64,000 nucleotides of DNA from Tetrapyrgos nigripes (lineage: Eukaryota > Basidiomycota > Agaricomycetes > Agaricales > Campanellaceae): assembly GCA_013368315.1 (NCBI GenBank), contig JAACJM010000045.1, forward strand, positions 428,392-492,391, written 5' to 3'. Shown one piece after another: positions 10,593-22,017 of this stretch (position 1 is the stretch's first letter; every line of letters starts with the position of its first letter). Position numbers and translations under genes: made by a program. The notes under the pieces were generated by a model. It was not told the origin of the DNA. It saw nothing but the letters and a program-made list of their open reading frames with translations, and did not search any database.

Positions 10593-13500
10593 ATGCGGAT
10601 AGAGGAGCTCATTATCGAAGGTAGCTTCAAGTTATCTTTAATCCATAGATGATGCTGAATGTTTCCAGGATTCAAGTCCTACCCCGGAAGGACTCAGATT
10701 TCAGGATGGGACCTGTCTTTCAACGCCATTACTGGCCTTAACGGTTCGGGCAAATCAAACATCCTAGACGCGATCTGTTTTGTGCTCGGATTGACCAACA
10801 TGTCGACGGTATGCTGCCTGGCTACAGCCTTAGAGAAAAGCTGACAAGTTGTCAACTAGATGCGAGCACAAAACCAAACCGACCTCATTTACAAGAGAGG
10901 ACAGGCCGGAGTCACGAAAGCTAGTGTGACTATCGTTTTCGACAACTCTGATAAAGAGAAGAGCCCAGAAGGGTTCAGGCAGTTTAACCAGATTACCGTT
11001 ACGCGTCAAGTGAGCCCCCTGCATTCTCGAAATTCTGAAACATTCTGACAGAGGCCTCCTTAGTACGCGTTACCCAATATTTCTAAATACCTCATCAATG
11101 GCCACAAATCGCAGCAGAATATAGTGCAGAACTTGTTCCAGTCGGTCCAGCTCAACATCAACAACCCCAATTTCGTGATTATGCAAGGGCGGATTACGAA
11201 GGTGTGTGGTATGGCCATCTTAACATTCCATGACTCTGAAACTGGTGCAGGTACTCAACATGAAACCTCAAGAGATTCTCGGTATGGTCGAAGAGGCGGC
11301 AGGCACTCGTATGTTCGAGGATCGGAAGGACAAGGCCAAGAAGACTATGGCCAAGAAGGACAAACGTCTTCAAGAACTCCGCAGCACGCTGGAAGAAGAA
11401 ATCGCGCCCAAACTCAACAAACTTCGAGAAGAAAAACGCACGTATCTCGAATACCAGAAAGCCGAGGCAGAGCTTGAGCGCATCGAGCGTGTATTAAAGG
11501 CATGGGAGTGGTCGGAGTGTCAGACACGCTTGCAGACTGCTACCGAGAATATTGAGGAGAAGAAGCAGGAGAAGAAGCAGCTCGAGGCGGACAAGAAGAC
11601 GCTTCTAAAGGAGATAGAAACTGCTGAGAAGGATCTTGCTCGCGTCCACAAGAAAAGAGACGAGGAAATGAAGAAGGGTGGAAAGATCAGTCAGCTAGAA
11701 GAGGAGGTCGCCAATCTGGACAAGGAAGTCGTCAAAGTGCGGACGCAGGTGGAGATTAAAGATGGAATGATACGCGATGAAGAAGCAGGGATTGGAGGTT
11801 GCGAAAAGGAGGTACAAGAGGTAAGACTTGTGTTCTCTGTTCGTGCGTTAATTCTCATGGCCATTCTATGTCTCTCTTAGCACGAAGCTTCCTTGGCTGA
11901 AAAGAAGGTTGAGGTCGACAGCATCACGGAAGAATTTGAATCCGTCAAAGCAGCTTACAAAACTGCTGCCGACAAACTCAGCGCAGACGAAGAACTACTA
12001 CAGACTCTTCGTACCGGTCTATCTTCCGACAAGAATGGTGGTGCTGGCGGTGGTGGTTATATGGGCCAGATCGCAGACGCCAAGTCTCGTGCAGCTCAAG
12101 CTTCCGCTGATGAAGAGCAATGCCGAGTCGAGCGTGCCATGAGCGAACAGCAGTTGAAGGACGCCGAGGCTCGATTCAAAAAGGTAGAAAAGGAGGCTGG
12201 AGACGGAGAGAAACGCGTTGGTCAACTGAAAGCCGCCGTCGAGGGGATCCAGAAACGCCTTGATGCCTGTGACTGGAACAAGGATAAGGATAAGGAGGGC
12301 GAAGACCGTATCAATACGTTGAGAAAGCAATCTCGGGAGCTTGGTGATGTGAGTCCTTTTCTTGAAGTCTTTCATGGTTTCAGGTATTTACAGCTGCTGT
12401 CTAGCGTCTAAATCGGGCGGCGCAGGCACTCGGTAACATGGACTTCGTCCCTCCTGAAGCCGGTCCTCACTTCGACATGAGCAAACTAAAAGGCCGAGTC
12501 GGTCGTCTTGTTAATCTGAAAGAGGATGACTACAACAAAGCTACCGCCCTTGAACTAGCTGCTGGTGGTAAATTGTACCATATCGTTGTCGACGATGAGA
12601 AGACCGGTTCAGCTTTGCTCAAGATGAAGCTCAAGAACCGGATAACGATTGTGCCTCTGAACAAGATAACGCCTTTCGTTGCTCATCAATCTGTGAGTGG
12701 ACGTTTTCTTGGTGCTTCTCCGATATGCTGAATATTCACGTACTCTTCTTGTGCATATAGAAAAAAAGATGCTGCAGCTAGACTCGCTCCTGGAAAAGTC
12801 AGGCTTGCCCTCGACGTCGTTTCCTCCGATCGGCAAGTTGCACCTGCTATGGCTTATGCATTCGGGGGCCACTTTATTTGTGACGACGCCGAGACGGCTA
12901 AGAGGGTAACTTTCGACAAGGATGTCAAGATCAAGTCCGTTACGCTTGATGGAGATGTGTACGATCCTTCTGGTACTCTCAGCGGTGGAGCCAAGTCAAC
13001 CGCCGAGCCAGTTCTCGTCAGGGTCCAAGAATACCTTGCACTAGAAAGAGATGCTGCATACGCCCAAGGTCAGTTGAACGAGGTCGAAAGAGGATGGAAT
13101 AGTCCCGACATGACAAGGAGGCGTGAAAACTGGCAACGACTCACTCGAGAATTGGATATGAAGACGCACGAGTTACAGCTGGCTGAGCAGCAACTTGGTG
13201 AGAGTAACGCTGCAAAGGTATTGTTATTATTATTTTCGTCCGGTACTTTTTCCAAGCTGACATTGATATCGTCCAGATTGGTGCTCAAGTAGAAGATCTG
13301 AAAGCGAAGATTCAGAGGTTGGCGAAAGAAGAGAAAGAGGCCAAGGCCAAGCAGAAAGTTGCTGGCGACGAGGTCAAGAAGCTTGAGAAGGATATGAATG
13401 AATTCAAGAATAACAAGGATGGTAAGATTGAAGAGCTCAAAGTACGTGTTTACAGGTAATCGCTCGATGAACATGGTCTGACCAGACCTTTTTTTCTTTC

Positions 13501-15031
13501 AGTCCAGCATCGCCAAGCAGAAGACTGCTCTTCAGAAGCAAAACGTCACGCTCAAGAACAAACAGAAGGATCACTCGTCTGCTGAACTTGAGCTTGGTGA
13601 GTAGATGTCAAATCTACGGATTTCTTCTCCAACCTGACCCTCTACTAGAAAACATCCAGGGAGACATGGACTCTGCGAAGAAAGCGGTGAATGATGCCAA
13701 GGCAAGCCTTGCAAAGTTGCACAAGGAGCTGGCAAAGTTGAAAGAGCATCTTACTGCACGCAAGGTAAGAGTGGCTGATCTCTTGTTGAATTAGCTTCGT
13801 CTTAAACCGCCCTCTTTTTGACAGGCCGAGTTCGACAAAGCTGAAGCCAAGTTGAGGGATGAACGGGCCACACTCTCTCGGTTTGACAACGAGATCAAAG
13901 CCCTCGAACAGGCCATCAAGGATAAGAAGAAAGCTATCACAGATGTAGAAAACGGCATCGAAAGCGCTGCTAACGACGTGGTCAACCTTGAGAAGGAGAA
14001 GGTTGCCAACAAGCACCATATTGACAAGCTTGAGCAGCAATGCGAGTGGATAGCTGAAGAACAACAGTGAGTTCTTCTGTTCGTCAGCTCTTGGTGCTCC
14101 CTCATTTTGATTTGCAGTCTCTTCGGACAAGAGGGTACACAATACTATTTCGAAGCGATGGACGTGGCGGAAATGAGGGCCAATGCTGAAGAACTGGAGA
14201 AATCGCAGCGGGCGAAGAAGAAGAAGGTCAATCCCAAAGTCATGAACATGCTCGAAGAGTACGTACGCTCGTGTCTCCAAATCGGTCTTGACTGATTTAT
14301 TTTTCCACTAGCGTTGAAAAGCGAGAGGTCGCGCTGAAAAAGATGTTGACTACCGTTCTGAAGGACAAGGAGAAGATTGAGGATACCATCGAGGAGCTAG
14401 ACCGATATAAACGTGACGCACTGATGAAGACCTGGAAGAAAGTCGACGGGTACGTTAGGCAGCTCATTTCGGGAGTAAGCCTTGCTAATGAATTTTTATT
14501 GGGACAGTGATTTCGGAGGTATCTTCGCAGAGCTATTGCCAGGAAACTTTGCAAAGCTGCAGCCTCCTGAAAATCAAGATCTCATGGACGGTCTCGAAGT
14601 CAAGGTCCAATTGGGCTCTGTCTGGAAGCAAAGCTTGACCGAGTTGAGTGGTGGTCAAAGGTATGTATCGGCCTGATTCCTTCCCCTCAGAATGCTCCTA
14701 ATGCCCATTACCTAGGTCCTTGATCGCTCTTTCTCTCATCATGGCCCTGCTGCAATTCAAACCGGCCCCGATGTACATCCTAGACGAGATTGATGCTGCT
14801 CTGGATCTTTCTCATACGCAACATATCGGTCAACTCTTCAGGACACGATTCAAAGGATCACAGTTCATCGTTGTCTCTCTCAAGGAAGGATTGTTCACCA
14901 ACGCGAACGTATTGTTCAGGACGAGGTTCAGAGATGGCACGTCAATTGTCGAGCGGACTGCCAATAGGTCCTCATCGACTCTTTATGATAATTCTGGTAA
15001 CGACGATAATCGAAGACGATCTAGGAGGTAG
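10593..15031 (+). CDS. SMC2: Condensin subunit SMC2
   Basis: Structural maintenance of chromosomes ATPase of condensin; with SMC4 and the non-SMC subunits it compacts mitotic chromosomes. Exons: 10593-10620, 10669-10808, 10860-11009, 11064-11201, 11251-11820, 11881-12348, 12426-12692, 12761-13217, 13277-13441, 13503-13596, 13649-13764, 13825-14066, 14118-14258, 14312-14449, 14508-14660, 14716-15031; about 1193 aa, normal for SMC2. Seen: [20 protein letters not shown] start, Walker [50 protein letters not shown], long coiled coils, hinge (about 12430-13010), signature [19 protein letters not shown] and Walker [14 protein letters not shown]. Anomaly: exon 8 opens with seven A (12761-12767), one base too many to keep frame after the good acceptor at 12760. 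In a single-copy essential gene a sequencing indel is the likeliest cause. Confidence 0.95.
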
Positions 15032-15363
15032 ACAAGACGGACATATATATATTCTTTGTCTTTGTCTTATAGGCTTTGTTGTACGCTATCTACTACTGTA
15101 CTGTAATTCTAGATTTTCTTTCTCTTTATGCGGATCGTATCTTCATGATACTCAGTCTATGAGATACACAGCTAAGGCCTAAGGTTTGACTTGCATAGAC
15201 AAATTGATTGTATTGTACATTTTACTTCTATGGTTTTGTATTTTGACAGAATTTTAGTCTACTTCTCTAGCAAAATAACACAGCACATCAGCAACATCTA
15301 CTGTCCACAGCAAAGCAAGCAAGCAAATTGAACAGAAAAAGCACATCGTTCAGGGTATAAGCA
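15032..15363. other. Convergent 3' region of SMC2 and phosphoglycerate mutase
   Basis: AT-richer sequence between two stop codons facing each other (15029-15031 plus, 15364-15366 minus). It holds both 3' untranslated regions; nothing else is seen. Confidence 0.6.
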
Positions 15364-17370
15364 TTAAGCCTGCGCCAAGAGAGACCTTCCGGACATTTCT
15401 GGATCACATCGAGTTAGTAAGCTCAGGAGCAGCAGTCTGAAACAACTCACCCTCAGGTTTAGGCAGACCCATGACATCCAGAACCGTCGGCGCAACGTCA
15501 CACAATGCACCAGGCTCCTGTTCGCCATCGTTCTTATCGTCAGAGAACCACAGTTTCTTGGGATCACCAGTCATGATGAGTGGCACTGGGTTCGTCGTGT
15601 GGGCGGTATGCGGCGCGCCGGTCTCCAGGTTCTTCATTTGTTCCGCATTACCGTGATCAGCAGTGATCAACAAGATGTAGCCCTTCTCCTGGCATGCCTT
15701 GTAAACAATCCCAACGGCCTCATCGGTATGTCCGATAGCCTCAACAGCCGCGTCATAAACTCCAGTATGACCGACCATATCAGGGGGAGCAAAGTTACAC
15801 ATCACAAATTCGTGTTCATCCGCCTGGACGAGTTCGGCGACCTTTTCGGCAACACCCTTGACACTCATCTTGGGGTCCTTGTCATAGGTGGGCACTTTGG
15901 GAGAGGGAATCATGTGTCGTTCCTCGTTCTCAAATTGTTTCTCGACACCACCGTTGAAGAAGAATGTGACGTGGGCGTATTTTTCGGTTTCGGCGACGTG
16001 AGCTTGTTTGACGCCTTGTTTGGAGAGCCATTCGGCGAGGACGTTGGACATTCCTTGAGGAAGGAAGGCAACGGGGAAGGGGTATTCTGCGTTGTAGCGG
16101 GACATGGTGGTGATGTGGAGGTCTTTGGGAATGTCGAGTTCGATGGGAGTGTCCAATTTACCGAAGAGTGTGGTGATTTCTCGCATTCTGTCAGAACGGT
16201 AGTTGAAGAAGAATAAGGTGTCGCCGTCTAGCGAAAAGTACAAGTCAATATCCGCCCAGAGTCATGAGTAGAGCAAAACTCACCCTTGATCTTACCCTCA
16301 TCACCGTTGACGATGATAGGTTTTAGGAACTCGTCCGTTACATCTTTTTTGTAGTTGGCCTCGATAGCATCCACAGCTGTACCCTTTTCAGAGACGCTTT
16401 CACCCTCGCCTTTTACAAGACCATCAACAGCAGTCTTGACACGCTCCCATCGCTTGTCACGGTCCATAGCATAGTATCTGCCTGTAATCGTAGCAAGCTC
16501 GCCATATTCCTCCTTCTTCATGAAATCCAGTAGTTCTTGGCAATACTTGGACGCAGAACGAGGGGCAGTATCACGACCATCACCGAAAAAGTGGACGTAG
16601 GTGTGAGGGACACCAGCTTCTTTGGCAGTCTCGAGAAGAGCAAAAAGGTGGTTGATATGGGAGTGGACTCCTCCATCAGAGATCTGTGGGATAAAACGCG
16701 TTAAATTTTTGAAAAATACTTTCAGTGTACATATAGCGTACCAGACCAAGAAGGTGTAATCTGCCATTGCCTTTCTTAGCGCGTTCCATGCTCTCGAGGA
16801 TGACCTTGTTCTTATGGAACTCTTTCTTCTTGATCGATACATCGATGCGAACAATATCTTGCCAAACGATACGACCAGCTCCGATGTTTAGGTGTCTGTA
16901 GATGTCCAATGAAAAACGATTAGTTCAGACGTTGGAGACTAACGATACCAAGAGGACCGATATCCTCGAGGAAGCGAATATCAGACCAGAGCAAATTTGA
17001 CCCACTCACCCTACCTCAGAGTTACCCATTAACCCATCACTGAGACCAACTGCAGTACCATGCGCAGCTACTTTGCGGTGACTGTGATCCTTTGCGATAG
17101 CATCCATGTTCGTCGTGGTTCCTGCCTCGATAGCATTTCCTTCGAGTCCAGGTTCAGTCGCGATACCCCAGCCATCATGTACACTGTGGGGGGTTGTTTA
17201 GTTTCTTGTGAAACAGAAGATGATATCTGGACCAGCGCAGATTATGAAAATGGGATCATGGATTCCGAAGCAATTTTTGCAAATAAGATGAAAACAAGAA
17301 GCAAATTCACTGAGTAGAGGTCAAAACTTGGAACTCACATGAGGCAGACTTTGTTCTTGACTTCAACCAT
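15364..17370 (-). CDS. 2,3-bisphosphoglycerate-independent phosphoglycerate mutase
   Basis: Glycolytic/gluconeogenic enzyme interconverting 3- and 2-phosphoglycerate, Mn-dependent alkaline-phosphatase superfamily, cytosolic. Exons in transcript order: 17370-17339, 17183-17010, 16895-16742, 16683-16284, 16227-15451, 15398-15364; 1572 nt, 523 aa, in frame. Motifs: VHDGWG start of the core, catalytic Ser in MGNSEVGHLNIGAG, LISDGGVHSHINHLF, FGDGRDTAPRSA, FFNYRSDRMREI, FAPPDMVGHTG, ITADHGNAEQMKN and the MGLPKPEEMSGRSLL end. The last exon is needed: reading on from 15451 would instead give a short tail ending near 15404. A TATA-like TATAAG (minus strand, about 17472-17477) lies about 100 nt upstream. 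Convergent with SMC2. Confidence 0.95.
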
Positions 17371-17824
17371 TTTCTGTCAAGCCGACGTGGTGGTGGTGGT
17401 AGAGGAAGAAAGAGCAGTGCAGTAGTAACGGGAACGCGGTAATATCGCGCGTCAATCACTAACGCCGCATACTTATATGACGCGTTGGCACGTTCATCGC
17501 AGTTCACAGAAGAAAAAAACTATTAATGGATAGCTGTACAGTATGCATATGAGTACAGACTAAGTATCAAAGAAGAGAGAAGTTGAGTAGCATGGTTGGA
17601 CTACGAAAGCAGTAAAAAAAACTACGGGCAAAAATTCCGCCCGAACCTTTCCAATGTTCACTCCATCGGAAGAGTGGATATGCGCGAGTTTCCTCCACGA
17701 AGACACCAAGCGAGGACGTCTCTCAGATGTCTTGATCAGAAGCCTCCTATCCCGAACAAAAAGCGAATCCCATGACAATCCTTGACCTGTACTAGAAGGC
17801 ACCCAACGCTCCGATCGACAAGGT
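17371..17824. other. Promoter region of phosphoglycerate mutase and spacer
   Basis: Contains the upstream region of the minus-strand mutase gene. No coding exon is supported; the 91-codon minus frame at 17560-17835 has no family features. Confidence 0.4.
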
Positions 17825-18441
17825 TTACGCGTCAACGTCCGCTGCTTTCTGCAACTTCTCCAGGGCCACGTTCGTCCTGGAGGAAACGTACTCCTTCACT
17901 TTACGCCAAAGACTGCCTCTTCTCGTTCTCCTCACATATTCCCATACAAGTCGGAAAAAAAGAGGAAACGTATTGTCTACCAATATCCATGCCTCATCAC
18001 AATCTTCATGATCATTGCTCCATTGCAAGTCACAATGAGGACCACACACTTGACCAAGTAACTGGGCAAACTTGTAGGCTTCATCTGCATCAAGCCAGGA
18101 GTGACCGAGGTCGAGATGGGTGAGGTCTGCGGGTTTGTTGGGACGGAAGATGTACGGTAAAGGCAGCTGTACATCATCGAGGTTGGTCGTAATCAGCATG
18201 GAGACTTTTTGGAGTTTGGGACACAAACGTGTGAGGTGAGAGACAGCTAGAAGGGTGGGCAACGTATAATCACCTTTTCGATGAAGTACCCGGGTACATG
18301 AAAGAGCTCGAGCTCCTGGAGATTGGGAGAGGCCAGCACAAGCTTCTCGATATCCTCGTCCGATAAATTGAGAGCCTGGAAAGGGTGATCAAATGCAAAA
18401 CGCGTGATGCGGTTACAGGCAAGGACTCGGAGGCTTCGCAA
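17825..18441 (-). pseudogene. F-box/LRR-like protein relic (family 1)
   Basis: Two minus-strand segments in different frames. The first (18441-about 18250) reads LSDEDIEKLVLASPNLQELE, like the LKDSDLEEMALTWSNLQ block of the better-kept copies at 22-28 kb. The second (about 18261-17825) reads LPTLLAVSHLTRLCPKLQKV, like PTLLGLFHLTKHCPKLWNI, and continues through LLGQVCGPHCDLQW and a closing heptad-like tail. They overlap around 18247-18262 without a usable intron (only about 27 nt between possible sites), so a frameshift is inferred. The N-terminal F-box half is missing and is replaced upstream by the P450 fragment. Confidence 0.6.
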
Positions 18442-18595
18442 AACAGTAAGAGTAATGGTTTTCTCCTCTTCTAGACATTTGATGTCTTTAAATTCCCCCC
18501 CCTCCTGGTAATCGTAGTCGATGGTGATGGAGGTGATGACTGGACAGGAATGGGAGATCGCGAATAGGAGATCTCGAACAGATGCTGGGTCAGCG

Positions 18596-18970
18596 TCATC
18601 TCAAATGGCATACGTCTTGATTGAAGAACTACTTGAAGCCCAACAAAACTATGCAGACATTTCTTATGACCAGCTGGTCTCGTTACCTTACTTGGACGCC
18701 GTCTGCAGGGAAACTTTACGACTGTAAGACTTTCATCTTCATGATTCTTAGCTGGCGTATTGAGCTCGTCTTCTAGTTTCTCTCCTGCCCCTTCTGTTCT
18801 TCGACAGCAAGTCCAAAATCCGCTATTGTCGTCTGATGATATCTCAATCCAAGGCGTCCCGGTTTATAGTGCAACGCAGGACACTGTCCTTCCATTATCA
18901 GCCCCTATCAAAGGTGTCGATGGGACGTCTCTTCTGGTCAGAATCTGGGAACTTCCCAGTATTGAAAGGA
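18596..18970 (+). pseudogene. Cytochrome P450 fragment
   Basis: The segment 18596-18723 reads VLIEELLEAQQNY and DQLVSLPYLDAVCRETLRL, the end of helix I/J and helix K with the ExxR motif (ETLR). A GTAAG donor at 18724 and a TTCTAG acceptor near 18777 then lead into FSPAPSVLRQ and VLPLSAPIKGVDGTS, matching the post-helix-K region of agaricomycete P450s. Both the N-terminal half and the PERF and heme-Cys regions are absent, so this is a remnant. The donor family cannot be named. Confidence 0.6.
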
Positions 18971-19470
18971 TAACATGTATTTATTGCCAAAGGATTCGAG
19001 TCCATGGCATATCATACATCGTTACGACGAATAGGTATGTACAAGTCAAGATCGTGTAGTAGTAGGTATATAATGAGTACAGTAGTGCTACTGAGCAGTA
19101 GTCAGCTAAAGCACTCAAAAAGGTCCAGAGATTGAAGAAATCTTGGGGTTATATATATAAAATAGTATCACCTCTATGAGTAATGCATTGCGGACTAGTG
19201 TAGCAGCGAATGGACGTGGTAGGAAATTAGACTGATGAAAGGATGCATCAGATCACCGGGTGCATGAAATGAGTAAGGAAACACATTTTTAATGGAATTT
19301 GCCGGCGTAGCGTAGCGTAGAGATGCTGGTACCGACAGCGAGTAAATCCGAGAGGATGAAGTCGAAAAGAAGCATGACACTATATGAAAAAAAAAAAGAT
19401 TATCAGGACTAGTTAGGATGCAAAGAAACATTTAGCGCCCACTTCAACCAGACATAGTTTTGTGAAAATT
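18971..19470. other. Spacer
   Basis: No feature beyond the decaying P450 end and the 3' side of the small minus-strand gene at 19471-20056. Confidence 0.4.
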
Positions 19471-20056
19471 TCATTGGTTGTTGGGAGCGGGGAAAACGAA
19501 CTGGACAGCACGACTCTCTCTAACCTTCCTTGGGAACGCGACGAAAAAGTCCTGATAGTAAAAATGGCATCAGTCCAGTCCACAAGAAACGCATCGTGGG
19601 ACTCACTAAAACCTTGACGTACCAGGGTTGAGGTTCGGGGATGTCATGTTTCTGCTCATCGTTTCTTCCAAGAAGGGCAATCTGAGGATAATAAGCGCCA
19701 GTTAGAGGAAATGTAGACGGGTGGACGCACTGCCTCCAAAAATCTACGAATATCGTCCTGCAAAGGTTGCTGAGGCTGTTGAGTGAGGACGCAGGTCAGC
19801 ATTGAGCAACAGGACCAATAATTTTACTGCATACTTCGATAATGGCATGTGACGGGGCATAGCGAATTCGTTTGTAGGGATGGCACCTGCGGAGGGGACG
19901 GTGCATCTGGGGAGAAGTACGATGCATATGGTCTCTGGAATTTGAGGGTGTTGACCGCTTCATGACAGGTTTTGTGCGAGGCAGTCGTCCAACAGCAAAA
20001 GGATAGGTAGGGTTTTGAGATGATTGAGTCGAGGAAGGGTGATAGTTGGAGGACAT
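19471..20056 (-). CDS. Small conserved-looking protein of unknown function (140 aa)
   Basis: Function not recognised. Four exons fit canonical sites: 20056-19835, 19775-19731, 19681-19607, 19551-19471, with introns of 59, 49 and 55 nt starting GTATGC, GTGCGT and GTGAGT; the sum is 423 nt with no internal stop. The N-terminus is Ser/Pro/Arg-rich and basic (about residues 1-60). The C-terminal half has QDDIRRFLEAIALLGRNDEQ, then PQPWYVKVL and FFVAFPRKVRESRAVQFVF. No signal peptide, membrane segment or known motif. The ATG at 20056 is preferred over an in-frame upstream one at 20290 because the extra segment is low in protein-like character. Agreement of all four phases is the main support. Confidence 0.5.
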
Positions 20057-22017
20057 GGCTTGCGGAAAAGAAGGATGAAGTGGAGAGATGAAGGAGTGTG
20101 AGATTGGTTTGGGTAAATATGAACAGACAGAACACACCCAAATGTACTTCTCCCTGTTAATCTGTTCGACACTCCCGAATCCTTTTGTACTGCTGCTCAA
20201 TGACAACCTCTCTCCAATCTTCTCATGCTCATTTACGAGTGCCCCAGAACAAAGCGACGCATAGATAAAATACGGCCCGACGTCGCCCAAAACAAAGCTG
20301 GGAAGTGCATCTTGCGTGCAACGCTAGCATTGGATACAGCAGTGCCTCCCTAAACTCCTGGCTTGCGAACGACTCGAAAAAGGACGAGCACTAGAATACA
20401 CGGACAGACCAGTGAGCGATGAAATGGAACTTGCGTCCTAGCCTGGAAGGTGGTACAGGTCCGCCGTACAAGGAGTCGTAACCGACCAGGACATTGCCAG
20501 GATGTCAAACTGAAAGTTGGCGTCTCTAGATCGCGAGAATCCTTCTACAGCCCATTGGACGGACAAGTCCTGCTTCAAGCCGCCTTCAAAACACCGAATT
20601 CCCTGTTTATGTCCTCTATCGTCGCCCGACTGTCTCTTTTCCTGACCACTTCGCCCAAAATCACGTCAGTCACAAAATCACGTGGTATGTGACTTGTCAC
20701 GTCTCAAAAATGACTCGACATGCACAGATTCGACCTCATCTTCGACGATGATGAGAAAAATTTGATTGCAGTGTGTTTGAAAAGCTTCCCAATCCTGCGT
20801 GGTGTGCATCAAGACCGGTATAACAAGCTCAAGTGCAAGAACGAACACAAGAGCAAGCTAGAGGCCCACATCCCGACACAGTTCCAGGCTGTAGAACGAA
20901 GAGCCAGCCGATGACGCCAGCACGACCTCTACACGATCCCTTGTGTGATGCAGCACCTTGAGAGCATCAGCGACATTTAGCTCTGTCAAGACGCCGAGAG
21001 CATCTGTATGGTTAGAGCCGGTCATTAAAAGAGTTTGACTGCGACATACCTAGTCAGCCGCCAACTTTCCACAAGCTCCATGGAAATCGAGACATTTGGA
21101 CCAATTGGCTTCTTGGCTTCTTGGAAACGACTGCCTCCAGCCAAGTGCACGTGTGCGGGCAATTAGCACGGTTTCTTTAATGATGTCGGACTAGGCCAAA
21201 GATTGGTGGGCGTGAACCTCTGGCTGGGGATATGGTGCAAGGAAATGGCTGGAAAAATATTTGATGGTTTTGGCGCGACAAGCTTCTAGCTAGACGTCTG
21301 GCACTCTGTCGTGTCACGAAGACGAAAATAGTGGATTATCGAAGTTGGCGTTGTACTGCTTGAAGAACAAGCGAGGCAGTATAGATGGTATCTCCAGGGG
21401 ACTGCGGACCTGGCTGGATTTTGCTGGACGATTCATCGTTGATCTGGAGGGCTGGACAATGATTTGGCTGGATGATTCATGGTTTTTGATTTATGTCATT
21501 TGCTGGAGGGTTTTAGCTTCCTAGGCTGAAACTACGCCAAAAGTACACCACCATAGACGATCTCAAGTCGGTTTGTAGGTATAGGATGAGAAGAGGAGAG
21601 ACAGCAACTGGCGTTGGTGGTGGTTGGGAAGAAAGCGTACAGGGTCACCTCGCCTGCAAACTGGATCCGGAATTTTACCACCTATTTGCAAATAATTCTT
21701 TTGGTCTCCCTTCATCCTACGAATGATATCTGCGAGTCTTCTGGTCTCCGAAATTTGCCTTCAAGACCTTAGTTTACTCTCATTTGCACCGAAGTGTGCA
21801 GGAATGCAATCCTGGTGCTCTTCTCTCCGGATTCCAATGCCAGGACGCCTGCCCGCTCTCTCAGGCTTATATTGTCTCGACTTTTTGGGGTTTTCCAGAA
21901 GGTTATATATCAGTGAGTCTTGCCTAACTGTTACTGTTGAACCCCATACAGGCCTTCCGTCAGTACTTGGTCACAGACGCGTCGTTGTCCTTTACTTTCT
22001 ACCACCAACACCTCATT
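20057..22017. other. Intergenic region with possible decayed coding
   Basis: No gene can be closed. Minus-strand stretches around 21160-21050 (FQEAKKPIGPNVSISMELVE) and 21005-20910 (ALGVLTELNVADALKVLHH) look protein-like, but their phases across the candidate intron disagree. Around 21400-21500 the sequence repeats GCTGGA..GATTCAT several times. Confidence 0.35.

Noticed and set aside
12693..12768. Alternative SMC2 splice (12712/12768) that avoids the frameshift
   Set aside because: It uses a weak GTGCTT donor beside a perfect GTGAGT and a purine-rich acceptor, and would add four residues where the expected spacing matches the KK-D reading. Kept as an alternative in the findings.
20640..21170. 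Protein-like minus-strand stretches (ISMELVESWRLT, ELNVADALKVLHH) suggesting a gene
   Set aside because: The candidate intron (GTATGT..ATACAG, about 21052-21008) joins phase 2 to phase 1, and further stops follow; no start could be placed. Kept only as possible decayed coding.
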